Shown here piece after piece: positions 1 to 3,827 of a stretch of 7,140 nucleotides of DNA (positions are counted from its first letter, which is position 1; each line of letters opens with the position of its first letter). The stretch covers positions 1-7,140 of the forward strand of contig DVLR01000385.1 in NCBI GenBank assembly GCA_018715425.1. Direction: 5' to 3'. The notes beneath the pieces are model-generated. The model did not search any database, was not told where the DNA came from, and saw only the letters and a list, made by a program, of their open reading frames with translations. The translations under genes were made by a program, and so were the position numbers. Origin of the DNA: Candidatus Merdenecus merdavium (lineage in GTDB: Bacteria; Bacillota; Clostridia; Lachnospirales; Lachnospiraceae).

Positions 1-10
1 AACGAAGTAA
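1..10 (+). CDS. rpmG: Possible 3' end of rpmG (ribosomal protein L33), partial
   Basis: Reading from base 2, the window opens with codons for Thr and Lys and then TAA. Many L33 proteins end in ...HKETK, and rpmG commonly lies directly upstream of secE in Firmicutes. The 24-nt gap to secE would fit an operon. Only two residues are visible, so this call rests on context; another frame reads through to a TAA at 19-21. Confidence 0.3.
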
Positions 11-34
11 TCAAGAGATAATGGAGGCGAAAAT

Positions 35-238
35 ATGAGTGAGTCAGTAGCAAGCGAAAAAGCTCCGAAAAAGAGCTGGTTCAAAGGTTTAAAATCTGAA
101 TTCAAGAAAATTGTTTGGCCTGATAAGAAGTCTGTAGCAAAACAGACTGCAGCTGTTGCTATTATTTCCGTATTATTAGGTGCATTGATTAAAGTTTTGG
201 ATATGGTTATTCAACTGGGTATCGACCTGATTGTCTAA
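35..238 (+). CDS. secE: Preprotein translocase subunit SecE
   Basis: This encodes a 67-residue SecE, the small clamp-like subunit of the SecYEG channel that moves proteins across the cytoplasmic membrane. The N-terminal ~15 residues are polar and charged. They are followed by the family signature around residues 18-37 (GLKSEFKKIVWPDKKSVAKQ), an amphipathic cytoplasmic helix ending in the conserved W-P. One hydrophobic membrane segment runs from about residue 39 to 63. The length matches the short single-span SecE of Gram-positive bacteria rather than the three-span E. coli form. The start is fixed by GGAGG at 23-27, 7 nt before the ATG. nusG follows after 42 nt, the usual secE-nusG pairing, and no promoter or terminator is visible between them. 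Confidence 0.96.
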   Translation: MSESVASEKAPKKSWFKGLKSEFKKIVWPDKKSVAKQTAAVAIISVLLGALIKVLDMVIQLGIDLIV

Positions 239-280
239 TCGATTCAAAAACATCATATGCAGATTGGAGTAAGGTGATTT

Positions 281-802
281 ATGTCAGAGTCAAACTGGTA
301 TGTAGTTCATACCTATTCAGGTTATGAGAACAAAGTAAAAGCCAACATTGAAAAGACAATTGAAAACAGAAATTTGCAGGATCAAATCCTGGAAGTATCA
401 GTTCCGTTAGAAGAAGTGGTGGAAGTGAAAAACGGTGTTCAGAAAGTATCCCAGAAGAAGATGTTCCCGGGATATGTACTGATTAACATGTTTATGAACG
501 ATGACACATGGTATGTGGTTAGAAACACCAGAGGTGTAACGGGATTTGTTGGACCAGGTTCAAAACCGGTTCCTTTGACAGAAGAAGAGATGCATAATCT
601 GGGAATTGGAATGAGCACTCCGAACGTTATTGTACACGTTCAGGAAGGTGACACCATAAAAGTAATCAGCGGTGTCTGGGCTGATACGGTAGGTGTTGTG
701 CAAAAAGTCGATCCCAATAAACAGTCTGTCAAGATTAATGTCGACATGTTTGGTCGTGAAACGTCTGTAGAGTTAAGTTTTGCGGAGATTAAAAAAATGT
801 AA
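281..802 (+). CDS. nusG: Transcription termination/antitermination factor NusG
   Basis: This encodes a 173-residue NusG, which binds the RNA polymerase clamp, affects pausing and elongation, and links transcription to translation or Rho. The NGN domain covers about residues 4-110, with the N-terminal WYVVHTYSGYE, the core FPGYVLINM (62-70) and WYVVRNTRGVTGFVG (77-91). The KOW domain covers about residues 118-173, with EGDTIKVISGVWAD (122-135) and the near-invariant FGRETSVEL (157-165). The usual GPFAD of the KOW loop reads GVWAD here, a mild variation. Length is normal and there is no insertion between the domains. The start is supported by AAGGTGAT at 271-278, though its spacing to the ATG is short. 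The gene sits between secE and rplK, its standard place. No terminator follows it, so rplK is probably at least partly co-transcribed. Confidence 0.97.
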   Translation: MSESNWYVVHTYSGYENKVKANIEKTIENRNLQDQILEVSVPLEEVVEVKNGVQKVSQKKMFPGYVLINMFMNDDTWYVVRNTRGVTGFVGPGSKPVPLTEEEMHNLGIGMSTPNVIVHVQEGDTIKVISGVWADTVGVVQKVDPNKQSVKINVDMFGRETSVELSFAEIKKM

Positions 803-809
803 CAAAAAA

Positions 810-903
810 GTGGGAGGATAATTTTTTTGCATGCAAAAAAATGGGAGAGTCAAAGATTCTTCGAGAGGCGAAAGCGTATCTTCCGATAATACCACAAGGA
901 GGT
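810..903 (+). promoter_or_regulatory. Candidate L1-binding leader of rplK
   Basis: GTGGGAGG (810-817) and TCTTCCGATAATACCACA (879-896) can form a stem, GTGG 810-813 with CCAC 892-895. An asymmetric loop (GA opposite GATAATA) and a further GG/CC pair follow. From memory, E. coli 23S rRNA has GUGGGAGG and CCUUGAAAUACCAC in the L1 stalk, and archaeal L1 mRNA sites have CCGAGAAA. The mRNA therefore looks like a mimic of the L1 site. Between the arms lie hairpins at 821-842, 844-862 (AGAGTC, loop AAA, GATTCT at its core) and about 863-882. The 3' arm ends 2 nt before AGGAGGT (897-903), so L1 binding could block initiation on rplK. The 3' block is repeated before rplA. The L1 role is inference; the repeat is seen. 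Confidence 0.7.
821..842. repeat. Perfect 22-bp AT-rich palindrome
   Basis: A, seven T, GCATGC, seven A, T reads the same on both strands. As RNA it gives an A/U stem capped by GCAUGC. It lies inside the rplK leader between the two arms of the L1-like site, where it may be one arm of a multi-branch structure. It has no separate U-tract beyond its own stem, so a classical terminator is unlikely. Confidence 0.8.
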
Positions 904-910
904 GCCTATT

Positions 911-1336
911 ATGGCAAAGAATGTAGAAGGATACATTAAATTACAAATCGAAGCTGGTAAAGCAACACCAGCACCACCGGTTGGTCCGGCTCTAGGACAA
1001 CATGGTGTAAATATAGTTCAGTTTACAAAAGAATTTAATGCTAGAACAGCAGATCAGGCAGGAATGATTATCCCTGTTGTTATCACTGTTTATGGAGATA
1101 GAAGCTTTAGTTTCATATGTAAGACTCCACCAGCTGCAGTTCTTCTTAAAAAAGCTTGTAAAATCCAATCTGGATCTGCAGTGCCTAACAAAACTAAGGT
1201 TGCTACTATCACAAAGGAAGAAGTTCAGAAAATTGCAGAACTTAAAATGCCTGACTTAAATGCAGCAAATATTGAGGCGGCAATCAGCATGATTGCAGGA
1301 ACAGCAAGAAGTATGGGAATCTCAGTAGTAGACTAA
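911..1336 (+). CDS. rplK: 50S ribosomal protein L11
   Basis: This encodes a 141-residue L11, which binds the GTPase-associated region of 23S rRNA at the base of the L7/L12 stalk and is needed for factor-dependent GTP hydrolysis and RelA sensing. The N-terminal domain has GYIKLQIEAGKATPAPPVGP, including the proline-rich helix, and then ALGQHGVNI. The C-terminal rRNA-binding domain has KTPPAAVLLKKA and ends in the signature MIAGTARSMGI. A GTG at 902 would add three residues (MPI). The ATG at 911 is preferred because it starts the conserved MAK and lies 7 nt after AGGAGGT (897-903). A cysteine takes the usual threonine position in FICKTPP, and another occurs in KKACKI; both are minor. The gene is preceded by a structured leader resembling an L1 target, and rplA follows. 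Confidence 0.97.
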   Translation: MAKNVEGYIKLQIEAGKATPAPPVGPALGQHGVNIVQFTKEFNARTADQAGMIIPVVITVYGDRSFSFICKTPPAAVLLKKACKIQSGSAVPNKTKVATITKEEVQKIAELKMPDLNAANIEAAISMIAGTARSMGISVVD

Positions 1337-1388
1337 TTGCAACCGGTTAGAATTTGTTAAAAGAATAGAACTTATTAAAAATAGAAAT

Positions 1389-1457
1389 GTGGGAGGCGAA
1401 TGAATTTGATTCATCGTAGATTGAAAAATCTACTCTTCCGATAATACCACAGGAGGT
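1389..1457 (+). promoter_or_regulatory. Second candidate L1-binding leader, before rplA
   Basis: GTGGGAGG (1389-1396) and TCTTCCGATAATACCACA (1434-1451) repeat the two modules found before rplK; the 3' block is identical over 18 nt. GTGG 1389-1392 pairs with CCAC 1447-1450. Between the arms are two perfect hairpins side by side. ATGAAT with ATTCAT (1400-1414, loop TTG) is extended by CG/CG. TAGATT with AATCTA (1417-1432) has a GAAA tetraloop. Together they give a compact three-way junction. AGGAGGT (1451-1457) follows directly, 7 nt before the rplA ATG. Keeping the closing modules while the inside differs from the rplK copy suggests selection for protein recognition. L1, the product of the next gene, is the obvious ligand, but this is inferred. 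Confidence 0.72.
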
Positions 1458-1464
1458 TATTACA

Positions 1465-2157
1465 ATGAAAAGAGGAAAAAGATATCTAAACGCCGCTAAG
1501 ACAATAGATCGTACAACTGTTTATGATGTAGCAGAAAGTATTGGATTAGTTAAAAGCGCAGCTCAGGCTAAATTTGATGAGACAATAGAACTTCATATTA
1601 GAACAGGATGTGACGGACGTCATGCGGATCAGCAGATTCGTGGAGCAGTTGTACTGCCACACGGAACAGGTAAAAAAGTTAAGGTTTTAGTATTCGCTAA
1701 AGGCGATAAAGCAGCAGAAGCAGAAGTAGCTGGTGCAGAATTCGTAGGCGGAGAAGAACTAATCCCTAAAATTCAAAACGAAGGCTGGTTTGATTTTGAT
1801 GTAGTTGTTGCAACACCGGATATGATGGGCGTTGTTGGACGTTTAGGACGTGTTCTTGGACCAAAAGGTTTAATGCCAAACCCTAAAGCAGGAACAGTTA
1901 CAATGGATGTAACAAAAGCAGTTACTGATATTAAAGCAGGTAAGATTGAATACAGACTTGACAAGACAAACATTATTCATGTTCCAATTGGTAAAGCTTC
2001 TTTTACAGAAGAACAATTAGCGGACAACTTCCAAACGCTTATAAATGCAATTATTAAGGCAAAACCTAGTGCAGTAAAGGGTCAATATTTAAGAAGTGTT
2101 ACTATGACTTCTACAATGGGACCTGGTGTGAAATTAAACGTAGCGAAATTAATGTAG
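1465..2157 (+). CDS. rplA: 50S ribosomal protein L1
   Basis: This encodes a 230-residue L1, the protein of the mobile L1 stalk that helps release deacylated tRNA from the E site and is a known translational repressor of its own operon in E. coli. Domain I is formed by both ends of the chain, with KRGKRYLNAAKTID at the N-terminus and the C-terminal SVTMTSTMGPGVKLNV. Domain II lies in the middle (about residues 68-160). RHADQQIRGAVVLPHGTGK marks the first crossover, and GRVLGPKGLMPNPKAGTVT (about 128-146) is the family signature. The residue before RHADQQ is Gly instead of the more usual Pro. Length is normal. It starts at ATG 1465 behind AGGAGG (1451-1456). It ends 20 nt before the -35 box of the rplJ promoter, and no terminator is visible at its end. 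Confidence 0.97.
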   Translation: MKRGKRYLNAAKTIDRTTVYDVAESIGLVKSAAQAKFDETIELHIRTGCDGRHADQQIRGAVVLPHGTGKKVKVLVFAKGDKAAEAEVAGAEFVGGEELIPKIQNEGWFDFDVVVATPDMMGVVGRLGRVLGPKGLMPNPKAGTVTMDVTKAVTDIKAGKIEYRLDKTNIIHVPIGKASFTEEQLADNFQTLINAIIKAKPSAVKGQYLRSVTMTSTMGPGVKLNVAKLM

Positions 2158-2177
2158 TTAGGTTTATCCAATAATGA

Positions 2178-2206
2178 TTGACAATAAATAAAAAATATGC
2201 TAGAAT
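2178..2206 (+). promoter_or_regulatory. Sigma-A-type promoter of the rplJL unit
   Basis: TTGACA (2178-2183), a 17-nt spacer and TAGAAT (2201-2206) form a near-consensus housekeeping promoter. TG at 2198-2199 gives an extended -10 (TGCTAGAAT), and the spacer is very AT-rich. Transcription should begin around 2212-2214, giving a leader of about 240 nt before rplJ. The promoter starts 20 nt after the rplA stop, so rplJL can be expressed separately from rplKA. Confidence 0.85.
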
Positions 2207-2218
2207 GCATTTCATAAA

Positions 2219-2299
2219 ACGAATATTGCCGAAGACAGCAGGTGCCATATGGCATAAGAATAATACGCCTGCCGAGGGACAACATGAAAGAATTGTGGT
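2219..2299 (+). ncRNA. L10 leader (rplJ autoregulatory RNA), L10(L12)4-binding part
   Basis: The sequence GCCGAAGACAGCAGGTG ... CGCCTGCCGAGGG is the hallmark of the L10 leader of Firmicutes. GCAGGTG (2238-2244) pairs with CGCCTGC (2266-2272), and the palindrome TGCCATATGGCA (2243-2254) caps the arm. The purine-rich internal loop GAAGACA opposite CGA is where the L10-recognised kink-turn is expected. An outer helix can form between TTGCC (2226-2230) and GG-A-CAA (2277-2282, A2279 bulged). In Bacillus subtilis the L10(L12)4 complex binds this leader and promotes attenuation of rplJL. The same role is inferred here from sequence, position and the adjoining terminator. Confidence 0.88.
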
Positions 2300-2329
2300 A
2301 CCTCTCTGTCTATGGCAGAGAGGTTTTTT
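2300..2329 (+). terminator. Intrinsic attenuator terminator in the rplJ leader
   Basis: CCTCTCTG (2301-2308) pairs perfectly with CAGAGAGG (2316-2323), extendable by A2300-T2324, and is followed by six T (2324-2329). It lies ~125 nt upstream of rplJ with the promoter before it, so it acts inside the leader as an attenuator. A competing antiterminator is possible: GAGGG (2274-2278) can pair with CTCTC (2302-2306), and ACAA (2279-2282) with TTGT (2293-2296). That would break both the terminator and the outer helix of the L10 site. Confidence 0.88.
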
Positions 2330-2334
2330 GTTAT

Positions 2335-2378
2335 TCAGAACCGATGCTTATGGCATAGAGTTTTTCCCGTAGTTCTGA
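2335..2378 (+). repeat. Inverted repeat between the attenuator and rplJ
   Basis: TCAGAAC (2335-2341) and GTTCTGA (2372-2378) are a perfect 7-bp inverted repeat. Inside it is a small hairpin, ATGC/GCAT (2344-2347 with 2353-2356), followed by AGAGTTTTT. It would form in read-through transcripts only. Its role is unknown; a processing or mRNA-stability element is possible. The stretch 2379-2437 shows only AT-rich sequence. Confidence 0.55.
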
Positions 2379-2453
2379 TTATCTGCTATAAATTGATATT
2401 TATGGAAGATAGGAAAGAATACAGATACTATAAAAAATAAGGAGGCAGAAATC

Positions 2454-2948
2454 ATGGCTAAAGTAGAGATGAAACAACCTATCGTTCAGGAAATTTCTGA
2501 TTTGCTTAATGGTGCAGCAACAGCAGTTTTAGTTGATTATCGTGGTCTTACAGTTGAAGAAGATACAAAACTTCGTAAAGAGCTTAGAGATAATAATGTT
2601 GCATATAAAGTTTATAAAAATACAATGATTAACTTTGCGGTTAAGGGAACAGAATTCGAAGAATTAAGCCAACACTTAGCAGGACCTACAGCAATTGCAA
2701 TCTGTAAAGATGATGCAACAGTAGCGGCTAGAATTATCAATAACTTTGCAAAAAGTGCAAAAGCATTAGAGATTAAAGCTGGTGTGGTTGAAGGCTTATA
2801 TTACGATGCTGATGGAATTAAGAAAATTGCAAGTATTCCATCAAGAGAGGAATTACTATCCAAATTACTTGGAAGTATGCAGTCTCCAATTACCAACTTT
2901 GCTCGTGTTATTAAACAAATCGCTGAGCAGAATGAAGCAAATGCATAA
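2454..2948 (+). CDS. rplJ: 50S ribosomal protein L10
   Basis: This encodes a 164-residue L10 (family P0), the base of the ribosomal stalk that anchors L7/L12 dimers to 23S rRNA next to L11. The N-terminal globular part shows VDYRGLTVEEDTKLRKELRD (about 27-46) and then AYKVYKNTMINFAVKG, the conserved rRNA-binding face. The middle has HLAGPTAIAI. The C-terminal helix, from about SREELLSKLLG (130) to the end, carries the L7/L12-binding repeats. Length is normal. The start follows TAAGGAGG (2438-2445), 8 nt before the ATG. The protein, in complex with L12, is the expected ligand of the leader at 2219-2329. rplL follows after a 79-nt gap with only a weak AT-rich hairpin (2970-2986). Confidence 0.97.
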   Translation: MAKVEMKQPIVQEISDLLNGAATAVLVDYRGLTVEEDTKLRKELRDNNVAYKVYKNTMINFAVKGTEFEELSQHLAGPTAIAICKDDATVAARIINNFAKSAKALEIKAGVVEGLYYDADGIKKIASIPSREELLSKLLGSMQSPITNFARVIKQIAEQNEANA

Positions 2949-3027
2949 AATGCTTTGCATATAGTTGTAATTTATACTGAATAAATCAGAAATAAAAATA
3001 ACGATGATATTAATGGAGGAAATTAAG

Positions 3028-3396
3028 ATGACAACTCAAGAAATTATTGAAGTAATCAAAGGACTATCAGTTTTAGAATTAAATGATTTAGTAAAAGCAT
3101 GTGAAGAAGAATTTGGTGTATCAGCAGCAGCAGGTGTTGTAGTTGCAGCAGCAGGCGGCGCTGGTGAAAGTGCAGCAGAAGAAAAAACTGAATTTGATGT
3201 TGAACTTACAGAAGTTGGACCAAACAAAGTTAAAGTTATCAAAGCAGTTAAAGATGCTACAGGCCTAGGCTTAAAAGAAGCAAAAGAAGTAGTTGACGGA
3301 GCTCCTAAGAACGTAAAAGAAGGAATCTCAAAAGCAGAAGCAGAAGAATTAGCAAAAGCTTTAGAAGATCAAGGTGCAAAAGCTACTATCAAATAA
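3028..3396 (+). CDS. rplL: 50S ribosomal protein L7/L12
   Basis: This encodes a 122-residue L7/L12, the multi-copy stalk protein that recruits and activates translational GTPases. The N-terminal dimerisation helices (1-~35, TTQEIIEVIKGLSVLELNDLV) bind the L10 C-terminal helix. An Ala/Gly/Val-rich hinge spans about 36-52. The C-terminal domain (53-122) includes TEFDVELTEVG, KVKVIKAVKDATGLGLKEAK and VKEGISKAEAEELAKALEDQGA, the factor-binding surface. The frame is open from an ATG at 3004, but MTTQ at 3028 is chosen because it lies 8 nt after GGAGG (3015-3019) and restores the family length. The gene is closely followed by a strong hairpin with a U-tract, in keeping with the need for several L12 copies per ribosome. 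Confidence 0.97.
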   Translation: MTTQEIIEVIKGLSVLELNDLVKACEEEFGVSAAAGVVVAAAGGAGESAAEEKTEFDVELTEVGPNKVKVIKAVKDATGLGLKEAKEVVDGAPKNVKEGISKAEAEELAKALEDQGAKATIK

Positions 3397-3424
3397 TCGC
3401 GAGTCAAATAGAACAAGCGTCTAT

Positions 3425-3485
3425 AAAGACAATCAGTCTCCAAGACGGTATGCTTGCATACCAGTCAAGGAGGCTGATTGTTTTT
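3425..3485 (+). terminator. Long terminator-like hairpin after rplL
   Basis: CAATCAGTCTCC (3430-3441) pairs with GGAGGCTGATTG (3469-3480) over 12 positions with one G-U. Then comes a symmetric AA/AA loop, GAC/GTC, a bulged A, and GGTATG/CATACC capped by a CTTG tetraloop (3447-3462). TTTTT (3481-3485) follows, and AAAGA on the 5' side could extend the stem and allow action on both strands. It lies 33 nt after the rplL stop and before the rpoB promoter. It probably ends most rplJL transcripts; part may read through into rpoB. Confidence 0.82.
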
Positions 3486-3487
3486 AT

Positions 3488-3514
3488 ATGCGGACATTTG
3501 TAAAATGTCCGCGT
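3488..3514 (+). repeat. Perfect 10-bp hairpin
   Basis: GCGGACATTT (3490-3499) pairs perfectly with AAATGTCCGC (3503-3512) around a GTA loop, and U-G and A-U pairs extend it to 3488-3514. No T-tract follows, so it is not a second intrinsic terminator. It starts just 3 nt after the terminator T-run. A processing site, stability element or DNA palindrome are all possible. Confidence 0.75.
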
Positions 3515-3538
3515 GAAGACTGCGCTTGCGCGGGATTC
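3515..3538 (+). repeat. Hairpin with tandem G-A mismatches and CTTG loop
   Basis: GAAGACTGCG (3515-3524) faces CGCGGGATTC (3529-3538) around CTTG. Three pairs (GAA/TTC) form, then a tandem GA/GA mismatch of the sheared type, then C-G, U-G, G-C, C-G, G-C. The helix starts directly where the preceding hairpin ends, so the two could stack end to end. No known family is recognised. Confidence 0.6.
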
Positions 3539-3685
3539 CAAAGTTTACCAAACCATTTATTGGTTATACTAATTATTATAGATTCCAATAGCAGGACAGG
3601 GATATAAAAAAGCCGAATAACCACATTGTTGCAGATTACTGCGTTGCAGCATTATTTCATAATAAATAAAAAATAAAACAAATTA
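3539..3685. other. AT-rich spacer without a gene
   Basis: No convincing coding region lies here. Small hairpins are present: AACCA/TGGTT (3551-3565), GCAG/CTGC around ATTA (3631-3642), and ATTAT/ATAAT (3651-3663). GTTGCAG occurs twice (3628-3634 and 3643-3649). The last ~30 nt are A/T only or nearly so, and may serve as an upstream element for the promoter that follows. Confidence 0.6.
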
Positions 3686-3715
3686 TTGACAAGGGGTTCC
3701 CCTTTATGCTATGAT
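3686..3715 (+). promoter_or_regulatory. Main rpoB promoter, with inverted repeat in the spacer
   Basis: TTGACA (3686-3691), an 18-nt spacer and TATGAT (3710-3715), with TG at 3707-3708, form an extended -10 promoter closely like the one before rplJ. Transcription should begin near 3722, about 105 nt before rpoB. The spacer holds AAGGGG-TT-CCCCTT (3691-3704), an inverted repeat overlapping the last base of the -35 box. A protein bound there would block RNA polymerase. Promoter confidence is high; an operator role is only a suggestion. Confidence 0.8.
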
Positions 3716-3727
3716 GGACAATGCACT

Positions 3728-3761
3728 ATTGTGGTGGAATATACTATTAATCCAGCACAAT
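3728..3761 (+). promoter_or_regulatory. Stem-loop at the start of the rpoB leader
   Basis: ATTGTG (3728-3733) pairs with CACAAT (3756-3761), then one G/G mismatch, then TGGA (3735-3738) with TCCA (3751-3754), leaving an AU-rich loop. It begins only a few nt after the predicted transcript start. A 5'-terminal stem of this type could protect the mRNA or serve as a regulatory site. It matches no leader family I recognise. Confidence 0.55.
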
Positions 3762-3771
3762 TGCCTTGAAT

Positions 3772-3801
3772 TTGCAAAAAAGCGTTAAAATAGCTTATAA
3801 T
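3772..3801 (+). promoter_or_regulatory. Possible second rpoB promoter
   Basis: TTGCAA (3772-3777), an 18-nt spacer and a perfect TATAAT (3796-3801) could start a transcript near 3808 with a leader of only ~20 nt. The -35 is imperfect and the region is AT-rich, so chance is a real alternative. Confidence 0.35.
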
Positions 3802-3827
3802 ATTTAGAAAGACGGGGTGAAATGTCA

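Noticed and set aside
902..910. GTG start for rplK adding three residues
   Set aside because: The GTG overlaps the Shine-Dalgarno itself, and the family begins at MAK (911).
1337..1388. Possible promoter between rplK and rplA (TTGCAA, TAGAAT-like words)
   Set aside because: No -35/-10 pair with acceptable spacing could be found; the words reflect AT-rich sequence.
2178..2372. 64-codon + strand open frame across the rplJ leader
   Set aside because: It begins at the -35 box of the rplJ promoter, upstream of the expected transcript start, and overlays the L10 leader and terminator. It has no ribosome site and resembles no known protein.
3004..3027. Upstream ATG for rplL adding eight residues
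   Set aside because: The extra segment contains the Shine-Dalgarno (3015-3019) and is not part of the family.
3374..3607. 77-codon + strand open frame after rplL
   Set aside because: It starts inside rplL in another frame and runs through three hairpins. Its composition is not protein-like.
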